Part shown: piece by piece, positions 49,489-59,294 of the stretch
How the letters are laid out: the number at the start of each line of letters is the position of its first letter
Numbering within the stretch: position 1 is the first letter of the stretch
DNA from: Polynucleobacter sp. MG-6-Vaara-E2
GTDB taxonomy: Bacteria; Pseudomonadota; Gammaproteobacteria; Burkholderiales; Burkholderiaceae
Length of the DNA: 64,000 bases
Reading direction: 5' to 3'
Assembly: GCF_018687695.1 (NCBI RefSeq)
Contig: NZ_CP061303.1
Span: 1,178,001-1,242,000 of the forward strand
The notes under the pieces: generated by a model
Database searches by the model: none
The model's input: only the letters and a program-made list of their open reading frames with translations
Told to the model about the DNA's origin: nothing
Program-made: the position numbers and the translations under genes

Positions 49489-50277
49489 TTATTTTTGCTC
49501 ATCTTTTTGATCTAGGCCGATCAAATTCAGAATTTCTGCAGCAGCAGCAAGCCCACAAGCCGCAGTCACCATGACCGTAGAACCATAGCCAGAGCAGGCC
49601 AAGCCACCTGTGGAAGCGCCAGCTCGCGGCTCATGAGAGTAGATGGCTCTGATGCCAATCTTGTGCTTTAGATTTCTAGAAAAGCCATGGTCTTGGCGCA
49701 GACCCTGACGCACCTTTGCTAATAAGGCATCTTGCTCGGTACGAGATAAATCATCACAACGTATCGAAGTGGGGTCAGACTTCCCTCCTGCAGCACCACA
49801 CATTACTAAAGCACGATTATTTGCTCGCGCCCAAACCGATAATGCAATTTTGGTTTGCACTGAATCAGTGGCGTCTAATACAAATGCATTTTCGGGAATA
49901 ATTCGATCCAGATTTTCAGGCTCCAGAAATTCATCGCATGCTGTAATTTGAATTTCAGGATTGATTTGCAAAATGCGCTGAGTCATGGCTTCGACTTTGG
50001 CTTTGCCATACTGACCTTCAAATGCATGCAGTTGACGATTGGTATTACTTTCAGCAATATGATCAAAATCTACTAATACCAAATGACCAACTCCGGTTCG
50101 GGCGAGTGCTTCTGCTGACCAAGACCCAACACCGCCTAAGCCAGCTACAACAACAGTAGCATTCTGAAAGCGTGCGCGCATCTCAGGACCATAGAGCCTA
50201 GAGACTCCCCCGAAACGGCGTTCTTGCAAAGAGCCTTCATTCACTCCAGCCAGATCTTCAATCTTGTCTTCTGCCAT
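49489..50277 (-). CDS. tcdA: tRNA threonylcarbamoyladenosine dehydratase
   Basis: A 262-residue E1-like ATPase that cyclises t6A37 of tRNAs to ct6A. The family start [20 protein letters not shown], the nucleotide motif [21 protein letters not shown] and the Asp-rich [19 protein letters not shown] are clear; the C-terminal [20 protein letters not shown] block follows. The ATG is at 50277 with a GAGAAG ribosome site. Its start is 22 bases from the divergent pdxH start, so the two promoters must overlap the coding ends. Confidence 0.95.
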   Translation of the reverse strand: MAEDKIEDLAGVNEGSLQERRFGGVSRLYGPEMRARFQNATVVVAGLGGVGSWSAEALARTGVGHLVLVDFDHIAESNTNRQLHAFEGQYGKAKVEAMTQRILQINPEIQITACDEFLEPENLDRIIPENAFVLDATDSVQTKIALSVWARANNRALVMCGAAGGKSDPTSIRCDDLSRTEQDALLAKVRQGLRQDHGFSRNLKHKIGIRAIYSHEPRAGASTGGLACSGYGSTVMVTAACGLAAAAEILNLIGLDQKDEQK

Positions 50278-50299
50278 AGCTTCTCTTTATACTGAAAAA

Positions 50300-50935
50300 A
50301 TGGATCCTATTGCTCAACTTCGCAAAAACTATACCTTTGGCCAGCTTTCAGAAACTGAGGTTACGCACCTACCTTTGCCTCTTTTTCAACTTTGGTTTGA
50401 CCAAGCTGTTAAAGCCGAGTGCCCTGAGCCCAATTCCATGACTTTGGCAACTGCAGATAAAGCAGGTAATCCATCAGCTCGTATTGTCTTACTAAAAGGA
50501 GCTGATGAAAATGGTTTTACCTTTTTCACCAATTACGAGAGCCAAAAAGGCAAAGAGCTCGCAGATCGACCACAAGCTGCACTACTCTTTCATTGGCATG
50601 AATTAGAGCGCCAGGTACGAATTAAAGGGAATGTCGAACGAGTGAGCCCGGAAGAAAGTGATCAATACTTCCACTCTCGCCCACCAGCTTCTCGAATTGG
50701 GGCTTGGGCCTCACCTCAAAGTGAAGCCATTCCAAATCGAGAGTTTTTAGAAGAAGCAGAGGAACGCTTCAAATCAGAATTCGGTGATACCCCTCCGCGC
50801 CCTGAGCATTGGGGTGGCTATCGCTTACGTCCAACGGAGATTGAGTTTTGGCAAGGTCGACCTTCCCGTTTGCATGATCGCATCCATTACAAACTCCATG
50901 GCAGTCATTGGAAGATCAGCCGCTTGGCTCCGTAA
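50300..50935 (+). CDS. pdxH: Pyridoxamine 5'-phosphate oxidase
   Basis: A 211-residue FMN enzyme making pyridoxal phosphate. The start is the ATG at 50300 ([20 protein letters not shown]); an open frame extends upstream over the tcdA start but is not conserved. Blocks [53 protein letters not shown] and the C-terminal [14 protein letters not shown] are typical (each seen in part). No clear ribosome site precedes it. Confidence 0.96.
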   Translation: MDPIAQLRKNYTFGQLSETEVTHLPLPLFQLWFDQAVKAECPEPNSMTLATADKAGNPSARIVLLKGADENGFTFFTNYESQKGKELADRPQAALLFHWHELERQVRIKGNVERVSPEESDQYFHSRPPASRIGAWASPQSEAIPNREFLEEAEERFKSEFGDTPPRPEHWGGYRLRPTEIEFWQGRPSRLHDRIHYKLHGSHWKISRLAP

Positions 50936-50942
50936 AGATTAA

Positions 50943-51515
50943 TTATGCGTATTGCGGAGCAATCAGCGATTTAAATTTCGCCCTAAACTTTGCTAGCTTT
51001 GGGGCAACCACCGCAGCGCAATATCCTTGATGGGGATGCTGCTGAAAATAATTCTGGTGGTAGTCCTCTGCTGGGTAAATAGTTGGCGCAGTTTCAATTT
51101 GCGTCACCACAGGATTGGCATAAATTTTTGAGCCCTCCAATTCTTGCACTACTTCATGCGCAATTTTGAATTGCTCATCACTATGGGTAAAGATGACAGA
51201 ACGATATTGGGTTCCATGATCGTTGCCCTGATAGTTCAAGGTGGTGGGATCATGAATCACAAAGAAAATTTCCAGTAAATCTCTAAATGAAATGACTTGG
51301 GGATCGAACACAATATCGACGATTTCTGCGTGCCCAGTGACCCCAGTACAAACAGATTCATAAGAGGGATTGGGGCGAGCACCCCCGGCATAGCCAGAAA
51401 CTACACTTTTCACACCCAAAATCTGCTGGTAAACAGCCTCAAGACACCAAAAACATCCCCCTCCTAAGGTAGCTCTTCCTAGGGGCAATAGATTTTTATT
51501 AGCATTTTCAGTCAT
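50943..51515 (-). CDS. msrA: Peptide methionine sulfoxide reductase A
   Basis: A 190-residue enzyme that repairs methionine-S-sulfoxide. The catalytic motif GGCFWCLEAVY has the active Cys at residue 21, and the conserved GYAGG, GHAEIVDI, HDPTTLNYQGND and EDYHQNYFQ blocks follow. There is no signal peptide, so it is cytosolic. It converges on pdxH with a seven-base gap and is divergent from the aldehyde dehydrogenase. Confidence 0.96.
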   Translation of the reverse strand: MTENANKNLLPLGRATLGGGCFWCLEAVYQQILGVKSVVSGYAGGARPNPSYESVCTGVTGHAEIVDIVFDPQVISFRDLLEIFFVIHDPTTLNYQGNDHGTQYRSVIFTHSDEQFKIAHEVVQELEGSKIYANPVVTQIETAPTIYPAEDYHQNYFQQHPHQGYCAAVVAPKLAKFRAKFKSLIAPQYA

Positions 51516-51564
51516 GGCTTTATCCTAATGGTTAATCAAAATATTTGCCAACCATAAACACACC

Positions 51565-52962
51565 ATGAATCGATTCACCTTCCAGTTCAACGAAATTAAG
51601 GCTGCCTATGCCGCCGAACCCAATCCCACAATAGAAGCAAGGCTGGAGAGAATTGGGCGAATTGAAAAGATGGTCAAGGCTAATGAAGAAAAGCTTTGCA
51701 AAGCGCTTATTGCCGATTTTGGCAATCGGGACCCTATTGAATCTGGGTTAGTGGAATTTCAAGGGATCTATCAAGCATGCGCCTATACCCGCAAAAATCT
51801 CAAAGAGTGGATGAGGCCCGTACAAATTGAAACTCCTTTTTATATGGGAGGGTCAGAAGCTTGGGTCGAAAGCCAGTCTATTGGAGTCGTTGGCATCATG
51901 AGTACCTGGAATTACCCAGTTCGGTTGGCCTTGCTTCCTGCGATTGCCGCGATAGCGGCTGGCAACAGGGTATGGCTAAAACCATCTGAGCGTAGTTCAC
52001 GTACCTCTGGATTCTTGGCAAGCCTTATTCAGGAATATTTTCATCCTAGTGAGTTTTGCGTGACGACTGGTGGCTCCGATATTGCTGAGCAATTTGCGGA
52101 ACTCCCCTTTGCCCACCTGTTTTTTACAGGCTCAGAACTCACAGGCAAAAAAGTAATGCGCGCCGCAGCGACAAATCTGACTCCCGTTACTCTGGAACTC
52201 GGAGGCAAATCACCAGCCATCATCGACCATTCAGCAAAGCTAAAAGATGTGGCTGCTTCTATTGTCTATGGCAAGCTTCTCAATGGTGGTCAAACCTGTA
52301 TCGCTCCCGACTACATCCTCATCGAGCAGAGCCTGCAAGACGCATTCATCCGTGAACTTCAAACAGCAGCCCGCAAGCAATTTGGCGGCACCAAACAACT
52401 CACTGGACCAATTGATGATGCTCAACTGAAAAACTGGGATAGTCTCTTAAACGATGCCATCGAGCGTAAGGCAAAGGTGATCACGCTGCTCGATAGCTCT
52501 TCTACAGGTACAAGACGTTTTGAACCAGTTGCTTTAATTGACATCCCCGAGAATGCACGCATCCTCAATGAGGAAATTTTTGGCCCTATTCTGCCTATCA
52601 TTACTGTACCCAATTGTGCAGCTGCGATCGAGTACATCAACAGCAGACCTCATCCATTAGCGCTGTATTGGTTTGGTAAGGACAAGAAAAATTTGCGTCA
52701 AGTCTTAGATCAAACTCGCTCTGGTGGCGTCACCATTAATGATGTTTTCCTGCATGCCGCTGTCGAGTCGCTACCTTTTGGCGGGGTTGGCTCAAGCGGG
52801 ATGGGCAAGTATCACGGTAAAGCAGGTTTTGATACCTTCAGTTACCAGAAGTCTATTCTTGAAGTGCGCGGACTTTTAGGCACAAACTTCATGAAGGGCA
52901 CCAAACCTGCTCACCCTCCTTACTCGAAAAAAACAGAGCGCTTATTAAAGTATCTGAAGTAA
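51565..52962 (+). CDS. Aldehyde dehydrogenase (coniferyl-aldehyde-type)
   Basis: A 465-residue NAD(P)-dependent enzyme. The catalytic Glu211 (LELGGKSPAII) and Cys245 (NGGQTCIAPDY) are present, as are the cofactor region STWNYPVRLALLPAIAAIAAGN and PFGGVGSSGMGKYHGKAGFD. The short length and the pattern match class 3 / coniferyl aldehyde dehydrogenases. The substrate is not known; broad aliphatic or aromatic aldehyde use is the family's usual range. It ends at the stop of the convergent LysE-family gene with no gap. Confidence 0.9.
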   Translation: MNRFTFQFNEIKAAYAAEPNPTIEARLERIGRIEKMVKANEEKLCKALIADFGNRDPIESGLVEFQGIYQACAYTRKNLKEWMRPVQIETPFYMGGSEAWVESQSIGVVGIMSTWNYPVRLALLPAIAAIAAGNRVWLKPSERSSRTSGFLASLIQEYFHPSEFCVTTGGSDIAEQFAELPFAHLFFTGSELTGKKVMRAAATNLTPVTLELGGKSPAIIDHSAKLKDVAASIVYGKLLNGGQTCIAPDYILIEQSLQDAFIRELQTAARKQFGGTKQLTGPIDDAQLKNWDSLLNDAIERKAKVITLLDSSSTGTRRFEPVALIDIPENARILNEEIFGPILPIITVPNCAAAIEYINSRPHPLALYWFGKDKKNLRQVLDQTRSGGVTINDVFLHAAVESLPFGGVGSSGMGKYHGKAGFDTFSYQKSILEVRGLLGTNFMKGTKPAHPPYSKKTERLLKYLK

Positions 52963-53640
52963 TTAGACAAAGATCAGACGCAATGCAAAGCCGATAAAGA
53001 GTAGTCCTGCAAGGATCCATAATCCTGCAGTAAAGCGGCGATGATTCTTAAAATGTTCTGAGAAATACTGCCCTACTAAGATAAGTCCCATGAGATAAGC
53101 CATGCTCATTATTTGCAAAACCGTTGCAAGATAAATCAAAGTAAAGCCTGGATACTCAAAATCTGACTGAATAAATTGCGAGAAGAAGGCAATAAAGAAA
53201 AAGATAGCCTTGGGGTTTGTTAATGACAGGGATAACGCTGCAAGCAATGGGTGCAATTGCATTAAGCGCGCTTGAATCTCATACACCTTTGAATGAGATT
53301 GTGTTGTCCAACGTAGACGCCCGCTGCGTAGCAAGCCCAGCCCTATCCATGCTAGGTAAATCGCTCCGATGATGCGTAAAAACTGAAATAGAAGAGGCGA
53401 TGACATTAGCAATGAAGCTGCGCCCAGAGCAACAGCGCCCATCAGAATTGAATCGCCAACGAATATTCCAAGCGCACCCCAAGCACCAGAGCGCCAGCCT
53501 TTTTGTGTTGCAATAGTTAAGACATAAAGTGAATTGGGGCCCGGCAACAAAATGATGAGCAAGGTTCCAAGCAAATAGCTTGAGAAATCATTGATTCCCG
53601 CATTTGAGGGGGATAAGAGACTTAATGAGAACCATTCCAT
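52963..53640 (-). CDS. LysE/LeuE family amino-acid exporter
   Basis: A 225-residue membrane protein with six predicted helices, from the ATG at 53640 (MEWFSLSLLSPSNAGIND); the codon before is a GTG. The family motif LIILLPGPNSLYVL and the GWRSGAWGALGIFVGDSILM block resemble LeuE. It would export an amino acid such as leucine; the substrate is inferred from family only. Its stop is flush with the end of the aldehyde dehydrogenase gene. No terminator is visible between them. Confidence 0.85.
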   Translation of the reverse strand: MEWFSLSLLSPSNAGINDFSSYLLGTLLIILLPGPNSLYVLTIATQKGWRSGAWGALGIFVGDSILMGAVALGAASLLMSSPLLFQFLRIIGAIYLAWIGLGLLRSGRLRWTTQSHSKVYEIQARLMQLHPLLAALSLSLTNPKAIFFFIAFFSQFIQSDFEYPGFTLIYLATVLQIMSMAYLMGLILVGQYFSEHFKNHRRFTAGLWILAGLLFIGFALRLIFV

Positions 53641-53803
53641 CACCTCATCATAATTAATTCGGGGAAACCCTTGTAATCAAGTGTTCAAAATGCCATAATA
53701 AGAGGCTTTTTAAGCAATTTGATTCATCGCCCCCCAGCTCTATTTCAGCGTACCGTTTAGAAGTCATAAACACAGAAGTCACAAAACGCGCTGCCGCTTG
53801 TCT

Positions 53804-53882
53804 GATGGTCGATGCCTTTGACCATCGCACCCTATAAAAAACCATGGGTGCAACATACGGAGACATCCCTTAAAGGGGATGT
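53804..53882 (+). promoter_or_regulatory. Leader hairpins before the RNA helicase gene, one trapping the ribosome site
   Basis: Two perfect stems lie in the helicase leader: GATGGTC/GACCATC (53804-53810 with 53820-53826) and ACATCCC/GGGATGT (53863-53869 with 53876-53882). The second contains AAAGGGG (53872-53878), the only ribosome-site-like sequence before the ATG at 53889. Folding would partly hide it. Temperature- or helicase-dependent translation control is an inference. Confidence 0.5.
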
Positions 53883-53888
53883 AATAGC

Positions 53889-55409
53889 ATGACTTTTTCT
53901 AAAGAAACTAAACATGAGTCAAAAGACGCAAGTCAAGACTCAAAGAGCACTGGATCTGAATTCCAGAATTTCGCCTTAGCTGCGTCACTTCTTAAAAACG
54001 TTGCTGAACTGGGTTTTACCCAAGCTACACCTGTTCAAGCTCAGGTTATTCCTGCAGCTTTAGCTGGTGGTGACTTATTGGTCAGTAGCCAAACCGGTAG
54101 CGGTAAAACTGCTGCCTTTTTATTGCCTTTAATTAATCAACTAATTGAAAGCAACCCGAACAATTCACCTGTACCAGGTCGCGCACAACCTAAAGTGCTA
54201 GTGCTCTGCCCGACCCGTGAGTTAGCTCAACAGGTTGCTGCTGACGCAGTGAATTTAGTTCGCGGCATGAAAGGTATTCGCATTGCCACTGTTATGGGTG
54301 GCATGCCTTACGGCAAACAAATCCAGGCATTGAAAGGTGCATTGTTAGTTGTTGCAACCCCAGGTCGTTTACTCGACTTGTGTGATAGCAAAGCAATTCG
54401 CTTAGATGATGTTAAACAACTCGTCATTGATGAAGCTGATCGCATGCTCGACATGGGATTTGCCGAAGATCTCGAAGCAATTGATAAACGTTGCGCTAGT
54501 CGCGACCAAACCTTAATGTTCTCTGCAACTTTTGCGCCAAAGATTATGTCTTTAGCCAATGAATTGACCACAGATGCCAAGCGTATTGAACTTGCTCACG
54601 CAGGTGAAAAGCACGCCAATATTGAGCAGAAGTTGCACTGGGCTGACAGCATGTCACACAAGCACAAGCTTCTTGAGCACATTTTGGCTGATGCCTCTTT
54701 GGATCAAGCAGTAGTGTTTGCAAGCACTCAAGTTGAAAGCGAAAAGATCGCTGACACACTGCGTGCAAACGGTTACGAAGCAACTGCCCTTCACGGTGCA
54801 ATGCCTCAAGCTGTGCGTATGCGTCGCCTTGAGTCCTTACGTAAGGGTCATACCAAGATTTTGGTTGCAACAGATGTAGCGGCTCGTGGTATTGATGTGC
54901 CACGCATTAGCCACGTGATTAACTTTGGCTTGCCAATGAAACCAGAAGACTATACGCACCGTATCGGTCGAACTGGTCGTGCTGGTCGTAATGGCGTCGC
55001 AATCACATTGGTTGAACATCGTGATCGCGCCAAGATTCGCAATATTGAGCGCTTTACACAGCAAGATATTGTTGCCTCAGTGATCGCTGGTCTTGAGCCA
55101 CAAGCTAAGCCTAGTTTTGGCGGTGGCGGTGGTCGTCCTGGTGGTCGCTCTGGCGGCGGCTTTGGCGGTAACCGCTCTGGAGGCGGTCGCTCTGGCGGCG
55201 GCTTTGGCGGTAACCGCTCTGGAGGCGGTGGTGGCAATGGCGGTGGAAATCGTTTTGGTGAATCTCGTTCTAGCGATTCACGTCCAGCGCGCTCTGCTGA
55301 CTCACGTCCTGCACGTTCCGCGGATTCACGTCCAGCTCGTCCAGCGGGTGGTCCACGCTTTGCTAAACCAAAGACTGGCGGCCAACGTCGTAACTTCAGC
55401 GGCAACTAA
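53889..55409 (+). CDS. rhlE: DEAD-box RNA helicase, RhlE-like, with Gly/Arg-rich tail
   Basis: A 506-residue ATP-dependent RNA helicase. Core motifs are in order: Q motif region FTQATPVQAQVIP, motif I SQTGSGKTAA, Ia PTRELAQQ, II VIDEADRMLDMGF, III SATF, V ATDVAARGIDVP and VI HRIGRTGRAGR. The last 110 residues are a disordered tail of GRSGGGFGGNRSGG repeats and SADSRPAR repeats, likely to bind RNA. Such helicases aid ribosome assembly and RNA turnover, often in the cold. ubiC begins two bases after the stop. The 248-base gap upstream holds the leader hairpins. Confidence 0.93.
   Translation: MTFSKETKHESKDASQDSKSTGSEFQNFALAASLLKNVAELGFTQATPVQAQVIPAALAGGDLLVSSQTGSGKTAAFLLPLINQLIESNPNNSPVPGRAQPKVLVLCPTRELAQQVAADAVNLVRGMKGIRIATVMGGMPYGKQIQALKGALLVVATPGRLLDLCDSKAIRLDDVKQLVIDEADRMLDMGFAEDLEAIDKRCASRDQTLMFSATFAPKIMSLANELTTDAKRIELAHAGEKHANIEQKLHWADSMSHKHKLLEHILADASLDQAVVFASTQVESEKIADTLRANGYEATALHGAMPQAVRMRRLESLRKGHTKILVATDVAARGIDVPRISHVINFGLPMKPEDYTHRIGRTGRAGRNGVAITLVEHRDRAKIRNIERFTQQDIVASVIAGLEPQAKPSFGGGGGRPGGRSGGGFGGNRSGGGRSGGGFGGNRSGGGGGNGGGNRFGESRSSDSRPARSADSRPARSADSRPARPAGGPRFAKPKTGGQRRNFSGN
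55143..55226 (+). repeat. Perfect 42-base tandem duplication in the helicase tail
   Basis: Positions 55143-55184 and 55185-55226 are identical, each encoding the 14-residue unit GRSGGGFGGNRSGG. Identity at all synonymous sites marks a recent slippage-type duplication; copy number may vary between strains. Confidence 0.95.
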
Positions 55410-55411
55410 AC

Positions 55412-55984
55412 ATGACTCACCGCAATCGCCTCCGTTCTGCATGGAATCGAGTCGGTTCCGGTGAGATTCATCGGGCGCCACGCAAGTGGCAACCGTGGTT
55501 GAGCGATACCGGGTCTTTGACCCAAAAAATTGAGAAAGCAATTGGTCAAAAACTGCAGGTTCAGGTTTTGCGTGATTGCCCTCAAACCTTAAATAGCGAC
55601 GAGAGTCGCTATTTTCATTTCCAGATTAGACGTTGTCGGGTTCGTGAAGTAATGCTCTGCGCAAACAATATTCCCCTGGTGATGGCGCATAGCGTAATAC
55701 CCACGCTGAGCTCAAGTGGCAGTAATCATTCAGTATTGCGTCTTGGTAGCAAGCCCCTAGGTGCTGTACTGTTTGCTAAAACTCGTATGCACTCCAAAGC
55801 AAAACCGCCGCGTGATATTGCACGCCTTGATAAAGGAAGTGCGCTATGGAAAAAATGCTCTAAGCATAATGTTGACCTTAGCTCACCCTTATGGGCACGG
55901 CGTACGCTGTATCGCTTAAAAGGCCACCCTATCTTGGTCAATGAAATTTTCTTACCGGCTTTGCTGAACTACCCATCTATTTAA
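55412..55984 (+). CDS. ubiC: Chorismate pyruvate-lyase UbiC
   Basis: A 190-residue enzyme that converts chorismate to 4-hydroxybenzoate, the first ubiquinone-specific step. The family pattern WQPWLSDTGSLTQKIEK, then REVMLCANNIPLVMAHSVIP and LGAVLFAK, with the C-terminal LWARRTLYRLKGHPILVNEIFLPAL (in parts), is clear. It is two bases downstream of the helicase, so the pair is co-transcribed even though the functions differ. It converges on hemD. Confidence 0.92.
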   Translation: MTHRNRLRSAWNRVGSGEIHRAPRKWQPWLSDTGSLTQKIEKAIGQKLQVQVLRDCPQTLNSDESRYFHFQIRRCRVREVMLCANNIPLVMAHSVIPTLSSSGSNHSVLRLGSKPLGAVLFAKTRMHSKAKPPRDIARLDKGSALWKKCSKHNVDLSSPLWARRTLYRLKGHPILVNEIFLPALLNYPSI

Positions 55985-55998
55985 GACTTACTCGGCTA

Positions 55999-56823
55999 TT
56001 AAATCGTGAGCCAAGCCAATGTGGCTTTAATCAGCGCTTCATCTCCCGGATCAGAAGTGAAGACTTCGCCAAAACCAATAGCCTCTGCTGCGTCAGTAAT
56101 ATTGTGATGGGGGCATATTGCACTAGCGCTTTGCAGACCTTGAGGAAATTGATCCTTTGCAATTTGGCCTAAATAGCGCACCGCCTCTGATGAAGTTAAC
56201 AACCATAGTGATTTAGAGATATCCATCTCACGGATGGCATGCCATGCAGGATTCTGTAGATCCAATGGAACACGCGTATAGGTGGATACTGCTTGCACCG
56301 ATGCGCCAGCCTTTTTAAGAGTGTCGGCTAACCAGTCTCGACCCCCTTCACCCTTAAAGATGACAATCTTCTTGCTTGGCCAGTCCCACTTCAAGCTTTG
56401 TAACTCCTTCCACAAGCCCTCAGAATCCCATTGCTCATTACTTTTTGGCATCAATATCCGGGTTGGCTTTGTTTCTAAGCCGATACCGTGATTTTTCAGT
56501 GCCAAGGCACTACTACCACCCATCACCCCAATAGGTATTACCTTCTTAGAAAAATCTTGCCAATCTCGCTCCAACAAACGCATGACAGATTCAATCGCAT
56601 TAGGACTAACGAAGATTGCTAAATCAGCCTCTTTCAGTGCGCTAGCAATATGATCAGCAAGTTGCTCATCATCTTTGGGAACAATTGTTAACAAAGGAAG
56701 AGAGAGGATCTCTGGAAGACTACGTTTTGCGACACCGCTCTTTTCAATAATCTGCGAGAGCACTTCGGTCAACTGCCGAGCCTGTCCACTCGGTCTAGTG
56801 ATCACAATAGTTTTAGTGCTCAT
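55999..56823 (-). CDS. hemD: Uroporphyrinogen-III synthase
   Basis: A 274-residue two-lobed enzyme that closes hydroxymethylbilane to uroporphyrinogen III. Sequence is weakly conserved in this family, but IVITRPSGQARQLTEVL at the start, FVSPNAIESVMRLL, GEGGRDWLADTLKKAGASV and the closing TSSEAVRYLG are recognisable. It lies 30 bases after hemC on the same strand, the standard hemCD pair. Confidence 0.92.
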   Translation of the reverse strand: MSTKTIVITRPSGQARQLTEVLSQIIEKSGVAKRSLPEILSLPLLTIVPKDDEQLADHIASALKEADLAIFVSPNAIESVMRLLERDWQDFSKKVIPIGVMGGSSALALKNHGIGLETKPTRILMPKSNEQWDSEGLWKELQSLKWDWPSKKIVIFKGEGGRDWLADTLKKAGASVQAVSTYTRVPLDLQNPAWHAIREMDISKSLWLLTSSEAVRYLGQIAKDQFPQGLQSASAICPHHNITDAAEAIGFGEVFTSDPGDEALIKATLAWLTI

Positions 56824-56853
56824 TGCTATCGTTCTTGTTTCTAAAGGTGAGTT

Positions 56854-57831
56854 TTATTTAGCAATCTTCGGAATCAAGTCTGCCGCACCTTGAGCTAACA
56901 AATCTTTTGCTACAGCAAGTCCGAGAGCTTCTGCATCATCCACTGATTGCACTGTTGCATCTCCCTTAGCAAGGCAAATAGCCTTACCATCGACACTCGC
57001 TACGAACGAGCGAATTTGCATATGGTCTCTATCCCATACTGCATGGGCTGCCAGGGGCACCTCACATGAGCCTCCTAGCTGACGAGAAACCATACGCTCT
57101 GCTGTAACTGCATACAAAGTTGGTAAGTCATTTAAGGGTGTTAACCACTCTTTGATATTGGGATGCTTGCTCAGGGTTTCGATACCCAATGCACCTTGCC
57201 CTGCTGCTGGCGTGTAAGGATCATAAGGAAGGTATGCACGAATACGGCTTTCTAAACCCAGACGCTTTAATCCAGCGGCTGCCAAAATAATAGCTTGATA
57301 CTCACCACGGTCCAACTTACTCATACGGGTATCTAAGTTTCCACGTAGTGGTTGAATTTCTAGATGAGGAAATTTTGCGCGCAGGACGGATTCGCGACGC
57401 AAGCTTGAGGTACCAACGATTGCTCCCTTTGGAAGATCTGCTAAGCTGGCGTAATCATTCGATACAAATGCGTCACGCGCATCTTCTCTGGCCATGACAC
57501 ATGCAAGGTCAAATCCTGCGGGCATGACCATAGGGACATCCTTCAAGGAATGCACTGCTAAATCTGCCCGACCGTCCTCAAGAGCGGTTTCTAATTCTTT
57601 TACAAAAAGGCCTTTACCCCCGACTTTGGACAGTGCGCGATCCAAAATTTGGTCTCCCCTGGTGGTCATTCCCAAAATCTGCACATCACACCCTGGATAG
57701 AGCTTTTTAAGGCATGCCTGCACATGTTCGGCTTGCCACATGGCCAAGCGACTTTCACGGGAGGCAATAACTAGGCGCTTTGGAGCTTCCAGAGTGGCGG
57801 ATGAGGGTGAAGAATTCAGGGTTTGGGACAT
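56854..57831 (-). CDS. hemC: Porphobilinogen deaminase
   Basis: A 325-residue enzyme that joins four porphobilinogens. The start is the ATG at 57831 ([20 protein letters not shown]); an open frame extends upstream across the argH start but is not conserved. Active-site Asp lies in [12 protein letters not shown], Arg residues in [13 protein letters not shown], and the cofactor Cys in [15 protein letters not shown]. It is divergent from argH with 43 bases between starts. Confidence 0.96.
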   Translation of the reverse strand: MSQTLNSSPSSATLEAPKRLVIASRESRLAMWQAEHVQACLKKLYPGCDVQILGMTTRGDQILDRALSKVGGKGLFVKELETALEDGRADLAVHSLKDVPMVMPAGFDLACVMAREDARDAFVSNDYASLADLPKGAIVGTSSLRRESVLRAKFPHLEIQPLRGNLDTRMSKLDRGEYQAIILAAAGLKRLGLESRIRAYLPYDPYTPAAGQGALGIETLSKHPNIKEWLTPLNDLPTLYAVTAERMVSRQLGGSCEVPLAAHAVWDRDHMQIRSFVASVDGKAICLAKGDATVQSVDDAEALGLAVAKDLLAQGAADLIPKIAK

Positions 57832-57874
57832 AACATTTAAAATAATCAAAGACCTACACCAATATACTGTGTTT

Positions 57875-59293
57875 ATGAGCTCATCCAAAAATTCCCTAGC
57901 CAACAAAGCCCAAGCTTGGTCGGCCCGTTTTGCCGAACCGGTTGACGAACTCGTTCAGCGTTATACCGCCTCTATTGGCTTTGATCAACGCTTTGCCCTG
58001 GTCGACATCGCCGGTTCCCTCGCGCATGCCCAAATGCTGGCTGCTCAAAAGATCATCAGCGGTCAAGATTTAGCCGACATCCAAAAAGGGATGGCTCAAA
58101 TTAAGAGCGAAATCGAGGCTGGTGAATTTAACTGGCAATTAGCCCTAGAGGATGTGCATCTCAATATTGAAGCACGCCTCACTGAATTAGTTGGTGATGC
58201 TGGCAAACGTTTACACACCGGTCGCTCACGCAACGATCAAGTTGCTACCGACTTGCGTCTTTGGTTGCGTGGCAGCGTCGATGAAATTGCTGCTACTTTA
58301 AAAACCTTACGCACCGCTTTGCTAGATCTCGCAGAAAAGCATGCCGGTACGATCATGCCTGGTCACACGCATTTACAGGTAGCGCAACCGATTACCTTTG
58401 GTCATCACTTAATGGCCTACTATGAAATGTTCAGCCGCGATGCAAGTCGCTTAGCTGATTTACGAGCGCGTTTTAATCGCTTACCTTTAGGTGCTGCTGC
58501 TTTAGCTGGCACCACCTATCCGATTGACCGCGAGCAAGTAGCTAAGACCCTGGGTTTTGATGGCATTTGCAATAACTCTCTAGATGCCGTGTCTGATCGC
58601 GACTTTGCTATTGAGTTCTGTGCCTTTGCGTCGATCTTGATGATGCATGTCTCGCGTCTGTCTGAAGAACTAGTACTTTGGTTGAGCCCGCGCTTTGGCT
58701 TTATTGATCTGCCTGACCGCTTCTGCACTGGCAGCTCGATCATGCCACAAAAGAAGAATCCAGATGTCCCAGAATTGGCACGTGGTAAAACAGGTCGCGT
58801 TTATGGTGACTTGATTTCTTTATTGACGCTCATGAAGAGCCAGCCTTTGGCATACAACAAAGACAACCAAGAAGACAAAGAGCCTTTGTTTGATGCGGTT
58901 GATACCGTACAAGATACCTTACGTATTTTTGCGGACATGGTTCCGCACATCGAAGTCAAGGCTGATGTCATGAAGGCGGCTGCTGAAGAAGGTTTTGCTA
59001 CTGCTACTGACTTAGCGGACTACTTGGTTAAAAAAGGTCTTGCCTTCCGTGATGCCCACGAAGCTGTTGCGCATGCCGTTAAAGCTTGCGTCGGCAGAAA
59101 TTGCATGCTGACCGATCTAAGCTTGTCTGAGTTGCGCTTTGCTTGTGGTTTAGATAATCGCCCAGAATTGATCAGTGATGATGTTTTTGCCCTGCTCACC
59201 GTTGATGGCTCTGTGCAATCTCGTCAACATGCTGGTGGTACAGCGCCCTCACAAGTACTCGCTGCGATTAAGCAGGGCCGCGCAGACCTCTAA
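57875..59293 (+). CDS. argH: Argininosuccinate lyase
   Basis: A 472-residue enzyme releasing arginine and fumarate in the last step of arginine synthesis. The start is the ATG at 57875 ([20 protein letters not shown]). Signature [29 protein letters not shown] and [11 protein letters not shown] are present. No ribosome site precedes it, but TATACT lies six bases before the ATG, so the mRNA could be nearly leaderless. The TRAP permease genes follow immediately. Confidence 0.97.
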   Translation: MSSSKNSLANKAQAWSARFAEPVDELVQRYTASIGFDQRFALVDIAGSLAHAQMLAAQKIISGQDLADIQKGMAQIKSEIEAGEFNWQLALEDVHLNIEARLTELVGDAGKRLHTGRSRNDQVATDLRLWLRGSVDEIAATLKTLRTALLDLAEKHAGTIMPGHTHLQVAQPITFGHHLMAYYEMFSRDASRLADLRARFNRLPLGAAALAGTTYPIDREQVAKTLGFDGICNNSLDAVSDRDFAIEFCAFASILMMHVSRLSEELVLWLSPRFGFIDLPDRFCTGSSIMPQKKNPDVPELARGKTGRVYGDLISLLTLMKSQPLAYNKDNQEDKEPLFDAVDTVQDTLRIFADMVPHIEVKADVMKAAAEEGFATATDLADYLVKKGLAFRDAHEAVAHAVKACVGRNCMLTDLSLSELRFACGLDNRPELISDDVFALLTVDGSVQSRQHAGGTAPSQVLAAIKQGRADL

Positions 59294-59294
59294 G

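Noticed and set aside
54950..55405. Minus-strand Pro/Arg-rich ORF and a plus-strand Ala/Val-rich ORF (55093-55464)
   Set aside because: Both are other-frame readings of the Gly/Arg repeat tail of the helicase and have no ribosome site or family match.
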